Source of the DNA: Geobacillus kaustophilus
GTDB taxonomy: Bacteria > Bacillota > Bacilli > Bacillales > Anoxybacillaceae
Length of the DNA stretch: 64,000 bases
Assembly: GCF_000948285.1 (NCBI RefSeq)
Contig: NZ_JYBP01000003.1
Span: 1,612,001 to 1,676,000, forward strand
Direction: 5' to 3'
In this document: positions 17,557 through 27,358 of the stretch, piece after piece
How the letters are laid out: the number at the start of each line of letters is the position of its first letter
Numbering within the stretch: the first letter of the stretch is position 1
The notes under the pieces: generated by a model
The model's input: the letters and a program-made list of their open reading frames with translations, nothing else
What the model was told of the DNA's origin: nothing
Databases searched by the model: none
Translations under genes and position numbers: made by a program

Positions 17557-19001
17557 TAGGCAGTTGGCGTCTGGTTCATTTCTGCTTTAAAGACGCGGGT
17601 CAAATAATGGGCGGTGCGAAACCCGGTTTGTTCGGCGATTTCCTTAATAGACAGATCTGTCTGGCGGAGCAGCCGCTTCGCTTCCTCGAGCCGCCGGTTC
17701 GTCAACCATTGGCGAAACGTCATGCCACGCTTCGTTGACAACAAATGGCTGAAATACGCGGGGCTGCGTCCGGCAGCGGCGGCGACTCGCTCAAGCGTCA
17801 GCGACGGATCGCGAAAATGCGCCTCCATATAACGGAGGCCTCGTTCAACGGCATCGACGCGCGCGTCTTCCTCGGCCCGTTTCGCCTCATGGAACAACCG
17901 GTATAAAAATAAAATCAATTCCTGAACGATCCGATACAAGACACGATTGTACAAAATTTCTTGAAACATGCGCATATACTCCCGCTCAGTCCCGCCGCGG
18001 TCAAGGCCGTACGTTTTCATAAACCGGCGGATTTGCGCCAAAATGCTCGTGAGCCGCGTCCGCACCATCTCCGGGCTCGGAAACGGCGGCGACCAATGCC
18101 AAAACTCGCGCTGCAGCCATCGCTTCACTCCTTCGTGGTCGAACCGCTCCAACATCTCGATCCATTGCCGCTGCTCCTCAGGCGTCAAAAACGGATCGAG
18201 CTCGCGCCACTGTTCGTATTCCGAAGCGGGAGCGATCACTTGCCGGTAGCCGATAAAAAACGTCGTCTCCAGCAGCCGGCGGGCCGCTTGGTATTGCGCG
18301 CGCACCGTTTGCTTGGCATCAGGCGGCATCACGACAACCGCGAGCGGCTCAAGATGTTCTTCCTCCCAATCGCGCAACAGCTTCCATGCCTCTTCTTTCC
18401 CGTCGCCCGGCAAATCGGGAAGCAGGCAAACTGCCATCTGGGTGAGCGGCAATACCCGCGCCCGTCCGCGAAACGGATAGTTCGTTAAAAAGCGGATCAC
18501 TTCTTGAGACAAGGCAGGCTGTTCCGCTTGCACAAGCCATACATGGGTGGAAGCTGCGGCGGGGTCATCGTAAAATAATGCGCGGTAGTCGCCGTGATGG
18601 GCGTCCAACCCCGCTGGCAGGCTCGAGCGGCTGTTTGAGGAAAGCGAAGCCGCCGTCCTCAGCGCTTGCTTTAGCTTCGCCGGCTCGAGCGGCTTGACGA
18701 GCAAATCGACGCACTGCCAGTCGATGGCTTGCTTCGCCCGCGCAAACGTCGCCTCGGCGGTCACGGCAATGACGCGTTGGCAAAACAGACGGACGCGGGA
18801 TGTCGCCTTCGGCCATCGTTCATATGGAATCATATCCAGTTCGACGTACAACAGCTCCGGCGCCTCCCGCTCAAGAAGAGCCATCATCTCCTCCACATTG
18901 GCCGCCGTGTACACCTGCTCGATTGGCAGCGAATACGCGGAAACGAGCCAGCGGATCGCTTCCCGTTCCTTGTCGTCCCGTTCGGCAATGACCAATTTCA
19001 C
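17517..19001 (-). CDS. REC-AraC response regulator of the hut cluster
   Basis: A 494-residue YesN-like regulator. Residues 1-115 form a receiver domain: acidic pocket AERDD, phosphoacceptor Asp in LLYVELDM, Thr in AVTA and Lys in LLVKPLE. A ~270-residue middle region of unknown fold follows. Residues about 390-490 are an AraC HTH pair (LTLERVAAAAGRSPAYFSHL, IKEIAEQTGFRTAHYLTRVF). The start is GTG, 4 nt after the hutG stop, with GGCGGTGAG as ribosome-binding site, so it is coupled to hutG. I infer that it activates hutU; no sensor kinase is next to it, so its signal is unclear. Confidence 0.85.
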   Translation of the reverse strand: MKLVIAERDDKEREAIRWLVSAYSLPIEQVYTAANVEEMMALLEREAPELLYVELDMIPYERWPKATSRVRLFCQRVIAVTAEATFARAKQAIDWQCVDLLVKPLEPAKLKQALRTAASLSSNSRSSLPAGLDAHHGDYRALFYDDPAAASTHVWLVQAEQPALSQEVIRFLTNYPFRGRARVLPLTQMAVCLLPDLPGDGKEEAWKLLRDWEEEHLEPLAVVVMPPDAKQTVRAQYQAARRLLETTFFIGYRQVIAPASEYEQWRELDPFLTPEEQRQWIEMLERFDHEGVKRWLQREFWHWSPPFPSPEMVRTRLTSILAQIRRFMKTYGLDRGGTEREYMRMFQEILYNRVLYRIVQELILFLYRLFHEAKRAEEDARVDAVERGLRYMEAHFRDPSLTLERVAAAAGRSPAYFSHLLSTKRGMTFRQWLTNRRLEEAKRLLRQTDLSIKEIAEQTGFRTAHYLTRVFKAEMNQTPTAYRDEQRLKPSSPR

Positions 19002-19005
19002 GTTC

Positions 19006-19974
19006 TCACCGCCTTGGCTGCAAACGTTGGAAATGAAGGAGCGCTTCCATGCAGAAGGCGGCGGCCAACGCCAGCGTTTTTCCGCCTTCATCAAAGAGCG
19101 GGTTGACTTCGCAAAGGTCGACGCTGACGGTGTTCGGATGGGAGACGATCCGGCGGATGAGGGCGCGCGCCAAAGACGGAGCGAGTCCAAACGGCGACGG
19201 CGCGCTCACTCCCGGCGCGGCCGCGGCGCTGATGGCGTCCATGCAAATGGTGAACATCACGGCATCGTGATGAGCGGCAAACTCCTCGATTTGTGCATAG
19301 GCGGCCTCAATCGGCCCTGCGGTCAGCTTGTCTTCCATCATGTACCAGCAGCCGTACTTCTCGGCCGCCGCAAACAGCGCCGTCGTGTTGCCGAGCAGTT
19401 GAATGCCAAGGCAGAAGTAGCTGGCTCGTTCGTCTTGATCCAATATTTGCCGAAACATCGTCCCCGATGTCGGACCGTCATCGTATGGACGCAAATCGAA
19501 ATGGGCGTCAATGTTGATGATGCCGATCATTGACGCTGGACCGAGCGCTTCGCGAACGCCTAAGTAATGGCCGTACGCCGTCTCATGCCCGCCGCCGATC
19601 ACAATAGGCGCAATGCCGCTTCGCAACAGGCGGGCGACCATCGTTCCAAGTTCCGCCTGGCTTTGTTCGAGTTGTTCATCAACGCAAACGACATCGCCTG
19701 CGTCATAGACGACCACCCCCTCCGGAAGATGCCAAGGCAGCCGCGCCAGCGCCGCTTTAATGGCGGCCGGAGCCTCTTTCGCCCCTTGGCGGCCTTGGTT
19801 GCGGCGCACTCCCTCGTCGCATGCAAACCCGATGAATGCCGCCGCTCGTTCCACCGGCTCCAATGGCTGCGACAAATTGAGCAAGCGAATGCGCTGATGA
19901 AGGCGAAACGCCCGCTCATCGCTCACGCTGTCAATCCGCCCCGTCCAACGGAAGGCGTCTGGCGGTTGATACAT
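19006..19974 (-). CDS. hutG: Formimidoylglutamase
   Basis: A 322-residue ureohydrolase (arginase fold) converting N-formimino-L-glutamate to glutamate and formamide. Metal motifs GGGHETAYGH and NIDAHFDLR are intact. The third motif reads TICMDAISAAAAPGVSAPSP, where the first of the two Asp seen in arginases (SxDxD) is Cys; this may be a trait of this subgroup. It is the first gene of a two-gene unit with the REC-AraC regulator and is divergent from a thioesterase gene. Confidence 0.9.
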   Translation of the reverse strand: MYQPPDAFRWTGRIDSVSDERAFRLHQRIRLLNLSQPLEPVERAAAFIGFACDEGVRRNQGRQGAKEAPAAIKAALARLPWHLPEGVVVYDAGDVVCVDEQLEQSQAELGTMVARLLRSGIAPIVIGGGHETAYGHYLGVREALGPASMIGIINIDAHFDLRPYDDGPTSGTMFRQILDQDERASYFCLGIQLLGNTTALFAAAEKYGCWYMMEDKLTAGPIEAAYAQIEEFAAHHDAVMFTICMDAISAAAAPGVSAPSPFGLAPSLARALIRRIVSHPNTVSVDLCEVNPLFDEGGKTLALAAAFCMEALLHFQRLQPRR

Positions 19975-20116
19975 GAGACCATCTCCTTTCCATCATCAGC
20001 TTCTTGTTTCTTTCGCTGCCGCTTTGCCGTTCTCCTCCTCACGGACGTGAAAAGAGGAAATCGCCGCCGTTTGGCGAATAAAAAAAACATGATTGACAAC
20101 AGAAAGGGTGTTCCAG

Positions 20117-20533
20117 ATGAAGCCAATGACCAACTTGCACGATGTCATCGCCGGTCAAAGCGCGCCGCCGCCGTGCGACAAGTCGCTTGGCGTCCGCTTG
20201 ACGGAAGCCCGAGACGGCTGTGCGAAAGGCGTATGGACGATCAGCGAATCGCTGCTCAACGGCAACGGGGTGATTATGGGCGGATTTGTCGGAGCGGCGG
20301 CGGACATTCTCATGGCTTATGCGGTGACGACCTTGCTTCGCGATGACCAAATGCACGCCTCCATTAACTTGCAGACGACGTTTCACCGCCCGGTGGCGGC
20401 TGGAGAAGCCGAAATCGAGGCGCGAGTAGAAAAATTAGGGAAAACTGTTGCCTATGTGACCGCCATCGTGCGGCAAAACGGCAAAGACGTGGCGAGCGCG
20501 ACATCATCGGTGCTGATTATGGATAAACCGTGA
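20117..20533 (+). CDS. PaaI-type hotdog thioesterase
   Basis: A 138-residue single-hotdog acyl-CoA thioesterase-like protein. The signature GGFVGAAADILMAYAV is the hotdog helix with its preceding GG, and LQTTFHRPVAAGEAEIEARV is the typical second half. The ATG read MKPMTN has GAAAGGGTG upstream. Substrate unknown. Divergent from hutG. Confidence 0.75.
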   Translation: MKPMTNLHDVIAGQSAPPPCDKSLGVRLTEARDGCAKGVWTISESLLNGNGVIMGGFVGAAADILMAYAVTTLLRDDQMHASINLQTTFHRPVAAGEAEIEARVEKLGKTVAYVTAIVRQNGKDVASATSSVLIMDKP

Positions 20534-20611
20534 AAAAAGCGCTTTTATCCATGGACCAAAGGGGAATCATGCGCGGAAAGCCGATGCCAAAGCGGCCCGG
20601 GCGCAACGAGC

Positions 20612-20661
20612 GAAGCACCGAAGAAAGCGCTGTCAAAAACAGCCTCTCTCCGGTGCTTTTC
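20612..20661. terminator. Bidirectional terminator between two thioesterase genes
   Basis: AGCACCG...CGGTGCT closes a long inner stem (CGCTGT/ACAGC) between convergent genes; TTTT follows on the plus strand. Confidence 0.55.
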
Positions 20662-20669
20662 GCTGCTTG

Positions 20670-21152
20670 TTAGGCGCGGACAAACGTTTTCGGCATGACG
20701 ACGGCCACGACTTGGCCGCGGGCGCACAGTTCGCCGTTGGCGAACACTTCCGTATCAACTTGCCATTTTTTCGGATGAATTTCTGTCACCGTCCCGACGG
20801 CGACAAGCGGCGCGCCGTGCGGCGTCGGCTTGACGAAATCAACGTGAAGCGACGCCGTGACAAAGCGCGGCGGCGTTTCCCCGCTCCCTGGTTCATGGCC
20901 GTTTTTCCGATGCAACGCCAACGCCGCTGATCCTGTCCCATGACAGTCAATAAGCGAGGCGATCAGCCCGCCGTACACAAACCCAGGAATCGCTGTATGC
21001 TCCGGGCGCGGCGTATACACCGTCACCGTCTTGTCCCCTTGCCATCCGGTGCGGAAATGGTGGCCGTGTTCATTCAGCCGCCCGCAGCCGTAGCACCAGG
21101 CAAATTCATCCGGATAGTCGTCTTGAATGGCGTGAATAACTTGCGGCTCCAT
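20670..21152 (-). CDS. PaaI-type thioesterase with Cys-rich start
   Basis: A 160-residue hotdog-fold protein. The N-terminal FAWCYGCGRLNEHGHHFR is the Cys-x-x-Cys start of a common PaaI subgroup, and PGFVYGGLIASLIDCHGTGSA is the hotdog helix. Acts presumably on acyl-CoA esters; substrate unknown. The ATG read MEPQV has GAGGAGGAAAATGAG before it. Confidence 0.78.
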   Translation of the reverse strand: MEPQVIHAIQDDYPDEFAWCYGCGRLNEHGHHFRTGWQGDKTVTVYTPRPEHTAIPGFVYGGLIASLIDCHGTGSAALALHRKNGHEPGSGETPPRFVTASLHVDFVKPTPHGAPLVAVGTVTEIHPKKWQVDTEVFANGELCARGQVVAVVMPKTFVRA

Positions 21153-21273
21153 CTCATTTTCCTCCTCTCTCTTTTTACTATACGCGGTGCGCCTCCCATT
21201 TTCCTGCTTCTTTGGCCAAACAGCGCCGAAACGGACAAAGGCGGCCCATGCGGCCGCTTTCTCCTTGCCAGAT

Positions 21274-21657
21274 TTATCGTCCCGGCTCGTAAAACTCGAT
21301 CCATTCCCCATCCGGGCCAAGGAAAAACAAATATTTCGCCCCGTTCGGAAGCGTCGTAATGTCGTCCCAAACAAGCGGGACACCGAGCGACTTGAGCCGT
21401 TCTTTCTCTTGTTCAATGTTCTCGACCGTAAAAGCGACATGGTGCACTTTTCCTTCCGTCGGCAAGTTCGGGTTGTACCCTTCGATCAACTCGACGATGA
21501 TCGAGCCGTCAATTCCTAAAAACGCCAGTTTCATCGTTCCGTTCGTATGGATCATCTCGCTTAACAGCTCAAGGCCGACGACATTTTGATAAAACTCCTT
21601 CGATGTCTCAATGTCTTTCACTTGAATGCCGACATGCTCGAACTTTTTAACTGCCAT
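21274..21657 (-). CDS. VOC-superfamily metalloprotein (glyoxalase I-like)
   Basis: A 127-residue single-chain vicinal-oxygen-chelate protein with two beta-alpha-beta-beta-beta repeats. Likely metal ligands are His in FEHVGIQV, Glu in IIVELIEG, His in VHHVAFTV and Glu in EWIEFYEP, the H-E-H-E set of glyoxalase I and methylmalonyl-CoA epimerase. It is 19 nt downstream of the S-box-controlled small gene, so it probably shares its SAM-responsive control. Confidence 0.8.
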   Translation of the reverse strand: MAVKKFEHVGIQVKDIETSKEFYQNVVGLELLSEMIHTNGTMKLAFLGIDGSIIVELIEGYNPNLPTEGKVHHVAFTVENIEQEKERLKSLGVPLVWDDITTLPNGAKYLFFLGPDGEWIEFYEPGR

Positions 21658-21676
21658 TGCTCGCTCTCCCTTTCCA

Positions 21677-22009
21677 TTATGGACTTGAAAACACCGCCCG
21701 TAAATACGGCGTCATGCGCGCAGGGAAAATCCCTTTTTTCCCGAGCTCTGTCCATATGTAGCGGTCAAGGGCGTACGGTCCGTCCGCCTTCCATTCGTCC
21801 GCCTCGCTGTTGGTCAACAAAACCGAAAAGGCTGTTCCTTGCGCTTCTCCATACAAATGAACGTATCCGTCCCCGCGGTCGACATGCACCGCCGCCTTCG
21901 GGTCAAACCGGATGAGCTCCGCCTGCACGCAGTGCATCACATGAACAGCGAACGCCGCGGCCGGCAAGTGCGACGCCATGCAGGCGCGGAGAGAATAAAG
22001 TTCCGCCAC
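21677..22009 (-). CDS. Hypothetical protein under S-box control
   Basis: A 110-residue protein of unknown family: a helical, Ala-rich first half (LRACMASHLPAAAFAVHVMHCV) and a C-terminal part rich in aromatic residues (YALDRYIWTELGKKGIF). No signal peptide or known motif. The GTG used has GGAGGTGA 8 nt upstream. Because it is the first gene after a SAM riboswitch, a role in methionine, cysteine or SAM metabolism or transport is the best inference. Confidence 0.7.
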   Translation of the reverse strand: MAELYSLRACMASHLPAAAFAVHVMHCVQAELIRFDPKAAVHVDRGDGYVHLYGEAQGTAFSVLLTNSEADEWKADGPYALDRYIWTELGKKGIFPARMTPYLRAVFSSP

Positions 22010-22033
22010 CGTTTCTCTCACCTCCCATCAATC

Positions 22034-22183
22034 AAAAACCCCCTGCGCCTCGGAATGATGCGAAGGGGGTCATGAGCCATTCTTATCATCCAAAGCGAAA
22101 CCGCTTTGCGGGTGTTAGCACCTTGCCGGCGGCAGGTTGCTGTGGGGTCATCAAGCCCGTTCTCTCGCCCACTTTTGATAAGA
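22034..22183 (-). promoter_or_regulatory. SAM-I (S-box) riboswitch with terminator
   Basis: The minus-strand leader has the S-box hallmarks in order: P1 strand TCTTATC (22177-22183), AGTGGGCGAGAGA, CTTGATGACCC, the conserved CAGCAACCTGCC and AAGGTGCTAA, then the P1 partner GATAAGA (22081-22087). A downstream stem CCCCCTTCGC...GCGCAGGGGG followed by TTTTT (22034-22067) is the expression-platform terminator. Family knowledge: SAM binding ends transcription, so genes are on when SAM is low. Confidence 0.93.
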
Positions 22184-22201
22184 CGTATGCTATTTCTTCT
22201 T

Positions 22202-22230
22202 ATCCTACCACACATTCCCCTCAGTGACAA
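22202..22230 (-). promoter_or_regulatory. Sigma-A promoter of the S-box transcript
   Basis: Minus strand: -35 TTGTCA (22225-22230), 17-bp spacer, -10 TAGGAT (22202-22207). The predicted start is about 15 nt before the aptamer. Confidence 0.65.
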
Positions 22231-22536
22231 CGGTCTTTACTATTGAACCACGCCCGTCTGTTCGGAGGTGTTGCCGCCATTCACTCGCCCCTAGAGTAGG
22301 CGAAAAGCTAGCGCTGATAAATGATTATTTAGAACAATGTTTTGTTAAAATTTTACGGATAAATCCCTCGACTAAACAAAGTGCCGGGGAGAGAGCCATG
22401 CACCGTGTTCATCTTTTTGCACAATCAGCGAAAAAATACAATGATCATTCGACAAAAATAGACAAAAACAGATAAAAACATGGTAGAATGATATGGTGCA
22501 CCTTATTTTTTTCGCAGATTGGAGGATTGCTTCCGC
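22231..22536. other. 306-bp intergenic region, no gene seen
   Basis: Lies between the divergent S-box unit and the GGDEF-EAL gene. It holds a possible -10 (TAGAAT near 22483) and a GGAGG site for the latter, but no convincing reading frame or RNA structure. Confidence 0.4.
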
Positions 22537-24750
22537 ATGGACAAGCAGTCGATCATGACGCATTATGGGGCGCTTTACTTTTTTATGCCTGCTGTGCAAT
22601 GGGTGGTGAATGAACATGGGGTGATTGCCGATATGAATGACTATGCGGGTGCATCGTTGGGCTACGATCGGATTGAACTCATCGGCGCCCCATTTCAAAC
22701 TATTTTCCATCCTGACGACTGGGCGTCCCTCGTCCACTTGCTTCCTCAACCGACCGATGAAGCGGTTCGCACATTCACGGCCAGAACGGTGCATAAAACC
22801 GGCAAATTATGCCCTGTTCGCGTGCATATGCGTTGGAAAGCATTGAACGGTACGCCGTTCCTCCTCGTCTCGTGCTCTGACATGACCGCTGAAACGCATG
22901 CGGAGCGGCTGCTCGCTGAACAGACTCACATTTTGAAGCAAATCGCCAAACACGAGCCGCTCGATGCCATTCTCACGTCCATTGCCAAGGCGGCCGAAGC
23001 ATTGCGGCCTCCAGCCATTTGTTCGATTTTGCTTGCCGATGACAACGGACGACGCCTTTACCATGGAGCAGCGCCAAGCTTGCCATCCGCTTATATCGAA
23101 GCCATGAATGGAATCGAAATCGGGCCGCAATCTGGATCGTGCGGCGCGGCCGCCTATCAAAAAGAGATCGTGATCGCAAGCAATGTGGCAAATGACCCCC
23201 GCTGGACGTCTTATGCGCAATTGGCGTTGGCACACGGATTGAGAGCTTGCTGGTCCATGCCCATTCTCTCGTCATCCGGCCATGTGCTCGGAACGCTGGC
23301 GTTTTACTATCCGACCGAGCGCGAACCGGAACCGGAAGATATGGAGATTATGTCGGCGCTGTCATCGCTCGCGAGCCTCGCCATGGAACATGAGGGAACA
23401 AGGAAAGCGCTCGAAGAAAACAGGCGGCTGTATGATTCCCTGTTCCATTACCATTATGATGAGCTCACTGGATTGCCGAACCGGCGGCGATTTTTGCAAC
23501 TCGCCGAGGCAATGCTGCTGAAACTAAACGAAACGAAACAACACGGCGCCATTTTGTATATTGATTTAGACGGCTTTCAATATATTAATGATTCGTTCGG
23601 CCATCATATCGGCGACAAGCTGCTTCAACAGACGGCCGCTCGGCTGCGTGAGCGCGTCCGTCCCCATGGCATCGCTGCCCATATGAGCGGAGATGAATTC
23701 ATCGTGTTGCTCGCGCCAGTCGCCGGACACCAAGAAGCATCAGCCATAGCGGAAGATTTGCTGGCACTCATCGCCCAGCCGTTTTCGTTGGCCGAACAAA
23801 CCATTTTTATAACAGCCAGCATCGGCATCGTTCTTTTCGACAGTGAGCAAATCGATGTGGACACGGCCATCCGCCAGGCGGACATGGCCGCCATGGAAGC
23901 GAAACGAAAAGGCAAAAACAGCTATTGTCTTTATGAAGAAGCGCTGCGGCATCAGCGCCTTCCGAATGTATTTTTGTTAGCGGATTTGCACCAAGCCGTC
24001 AAACAAAATATGGATGGGTTCGTCCTATTGTACCAGCCGATTGTCGATGTACGGACAAAAGCCGTTTCCGCTATGGAAACGCTCATTCGTTGGCATCACC
24101 CCACCGAAGACGTTGTGCCGCCAGGGGATTTTATTCCGCTCGCCGAGGAAACGGGTCTCATTATTCCCATCGGCGAATGGACGATCCAACAGGCCTGCCG
24201 GCAGCACGAACGTTGGCGTCAGCAAGGATTCGCGCCGATTCGAATGGCCGTCAACGTTTCCGTCAAAGAGCTGCACCATCCGCAATTCGCCGCTCGGGTG
24301 GAAGCCATTTTGGCGGAGACGAATATGAGGCCATCGTGGTTGGAACTTGAAATTACAGAGACGATCGCTATTTATCAAGAAGCGACTATTTTGGCCAATT
24401 TGCACCGGTTGAAAGAGATGGGGGTCCGCTTGTCCATCGATGATTTCGGCACCGGCTATTCCTCGCTCGCCTATTTGAAACAGTTGGACATCGACACTGT
24501 GAAAATCGACCGTACCTTCATCTCCGATTGCCCCCATTCGCACTATGGCAGCATCATCACAAACACGATCATCTCCCTCGCTCGCCATCTTGGCATGAAC
24601 GTTGTCGCCGAAGGAGTAGAGCGCGAGGAGCAGCTCGAGCACTTACGGGAAAAAGGCTGCCACGAGGCGCAAGGCTACTTGTTCCGGCCCCCTATGCCGG
24701 CAGATGAAGCGGCGGGCGTGCTAGCACGCAGCATCGAGCGAAGGACGTAA
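22537..24750 (+). CDS. PAS-GAF-GGDEF-EAL cyclic-di-GMP protein
   Basis: A 737-residue, apparently soluble c-di-GMP turnover protein. Order: PAS (about 10-125; VVNEHGVIADMNDYAGASLGY), GAF (about 140-290), GGDEF (about 305-465) and EAL (about 475-735). The GGDEF signature reads SGDEF, a variant that can still be active. The EAL signature reads ETLIRWHHP, but the catalytic set NVSVKEL, EITET, DDFGTGYSSL, KIDRTFI is present, so phosphodiesterase activity is likely. The ATG follows TTGGAGG; a TTG six codons earlier overlaps that site and is less likely. Confidence 0.88.
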   Translation: MDKQSIMTHYGALYFFMPAVQWVVNEHGVIADMNDYAGASLGYDRIELIGAPFQTIFHPDDWASLVHLLPQPTDEAVRTFTARTVHKTGKLCPVRVHMRWKALNGTPFLLVSCSDMTAETHAERLLAEQTHILKQIAKHEPLDAILTSIAKAAEALRPPAICSILLADDNGRRLYHGAAPSLPSAYIEAMNGIEIGPQSGSCGAAAYQKEIVIASNVANDPRWTSYAQLALAHGLRACWSMPILSSSGHVLGTLAFYYPTEREPEPEDMEIMSALSSLASLAMEHEGTRKALEENRRLYDSLFHYHYDELTGLPNRRRFLQLAEAMLLKLNETKQHGAILYIDLDGFQYINDSFGHHIGDKLLQQTAARLRERVRPHGIAAHMSGDEFIVLLAPVAGHQEASAIAEDLLALIAQPFSLAEQTIFITASIGIVLFDSEQIDVDTAIRQADMAAMEAKRKGKNSYCLYEEALRHQRLPNVFLLADLHQAVKQNMDGFVLLYQPIVDVRTKAVSAMETLIRWHHPTEDVVPPGDFIPLAEETGLIIPIGEWTIQQACRQHERWRQQGFAPIRMAVNVSVKELHHPQFAARVEAILAETNMRPSWLELEITETIAIYQEATILANLHRLKEMGVRLSIDDFGTGYSSLAYLKQLDIDTVKIDRTFISDCPHSHYGSIITNTIISLARHLGMNVVAEGVEREEQLEHLREKGCHEAQGYLFRPPMPADEAAGVLARSIERRT

Positions 24751-24788
24751 AAACGCGGATGCCTGTCCATCAAGGCATCCGCGTTTTT
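24749..24788. terminator. Bidirectional terminator between GGDEF-EAL gene and glpK
   Basis: A perfect 15-bp inverted repeat AAAAACGCGGATGCC/GGCATCCGCGTTTTT with a 10-nt loop sits between the convergent genes and gives T runs on both strands. Confidence 0.9.
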
Positions 24789-24791
24789 CCA

Positions 24792-26309
<1,518 letters not shown>

Positions 26310-26336
26310 TCATTTGGCGTATTACTTATGCGCCGT

Positions 26337-27155
26337 TTAAAGAGATTGACGGCTTGCGGCGCTCACTGTTTTTCCTTTTGCGATCTTCGCCGCCGCCAAA
26401 ACGATTGCGGTTGCCGCCAGCACTACCCATAGGGCGCCTGTCGGTTTTCCTAAGAAAACGGCTTTATACACTAAACTGCCTAACGCGCCGCCGAGCAGCG
26501 GTCCGACGATCGGCACCCACGCATACGACCAATTCGATGACCCTTTCCCTGGAATCGGCAACAAAAAGTGGGCTAAACGAGGACCAAAGTCTCGGGCCGG
26601 ATTGATGGCATATCCCGTCGTACCGCCGAGCGACAGCCCAATCGCCACGATCAAAAAACCAACGACAAACGGATTGAGCCCATCAGCGAATTTGTTGGCG
26701 CCAATAGCCAAGATGGCTAAAACCAACACAAACGTTCCAATGATCTCGCTAAGCAAGTTGGCCGCCGTATTCGGCACGGCCGGCCCGGTGGCGAACACGC
26801 CGAGCTTGACGCCTGGGTCGTCTGTTTCTTTCCAGTGCGGCCAATAGTGGAGATAGACAACAGCAGCCCCTATCATAGCACCGAGCACTTGCGCCACCAC
26901 ATAGCCGGGGACATCTTTCCACGGAAAATCACCGCTTATGGCCAATGCCACTGTCAACGCCGGGTTGAGATGGGCGCCGCTATACCGGCCGACAGCGTAT
27001 ACGGCCACGGCCACCGCCAACCCCCATCCCATCGTAATGACGATCCAACCAGAATTGGCTGCATACGATCTTTTTAAATTCACGCCGGCGCACACCCCGG
27101 CTCCAAAAAGGATGAGCAATGCGGTGCCGATGAGTTCTCCTAAAAATGGCGACAT
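26337..27155 (-). CDS. glpF: Glycerol facilitator (aquaglyceroporin)
   Basis: A 272-residue MIP channel with six membrane spans and both NPA boxes: SGAHLNPALT and YAINPARDFGPR. The Asp after the second NPA box (NPARD) is typical of glycerol-conducting members. It lets glycerol diffuse in for trapping by GlpK. First gene of the glpFK unit, behind a promoter with a cre box and a terminator leader. Confidence 0.95.
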   Translation of the reverse strand: MSPFLGELIGTALLILFGAGVCAGVNLKRSYAANSGWIVITMGWGLAVAVAVYAVGRYSGAHLNPALTVALAISGDFPWKDVPGYVVAQVLGAMIGAAVVYLHYWPHWKETDDPGVKLGVFATGPAVPNTAANLLSEIIGTFVLVLAILAIGANKFADGLNPFVVGFLIVAIGLSLGGTTGYAINPARDFGPRLAHFLLPIPGKGSSNWSYAWVPIVGPLLGGALGSLVYKAVFLGKPTGALWVVLAATAIVLAAAKIAKGKTVSAASRQSL

Positions 27156-27240
27156 TTGGCCTCTTCCCCCTTTTCATTCGAGATTTTTCTTGTCACTTCC
27201 TGCTAGAGCACCCCTCCGGAGGGTTGCAAGTTGGGCAAAA

Positions 27241-27291
27241 AAGCAAAAACCCACACACTCCCCCGTCCATCAACGAGGAATATGTGTGGGT
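27241..27291 (-). terminator. Leader terminator upstream of glpF (probable GlpP target)
   Basis: In the glpFK leader the minus strand forms ACCCACAC...GTGTGTGGGT followed by TTTTTGCTTTTTT. In B. subtilis the glpFK leader carries such a terminator that the antiterminator GlpP overcomes in the presence of glycerol 3-phosphate. Its position here, about 85 nt before glpF, matches. Confidence 0.75.
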
Positions 27292-27328
27292 CTCCGCTTC
27301 TCCACCACAACGTTATTAACTTGCTTTC

Positions 27329-27357
27329 AGCATACCACCATTTGAAAACGCTGTCAA
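27329..27357 (-). promoter_or_regulatory. glpFK promoter with overlapping cre site
   Basis: Minus strand: -35 TTGACA (27352-27357), 17-bp spacer, -10 TATGCT (27329-27334). A perfect 14/14 match to the CcpA consensus TGWNANCGNTNWCA occupies 27343-27356 (plus strand TGAAAACGCTGTCA), directly over the -35, so CcpA should repress in good carbon sources. Confidence 0.82.
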
Positions 27358-27358
27358 C

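Noticed and set aside
18694..19533. Plus-strand 279-codon frame opposite hutG and its regulator
   Set aside because: Antisense shadow; composition is that of reversed coding DNA and there is no ribosome-binding site.
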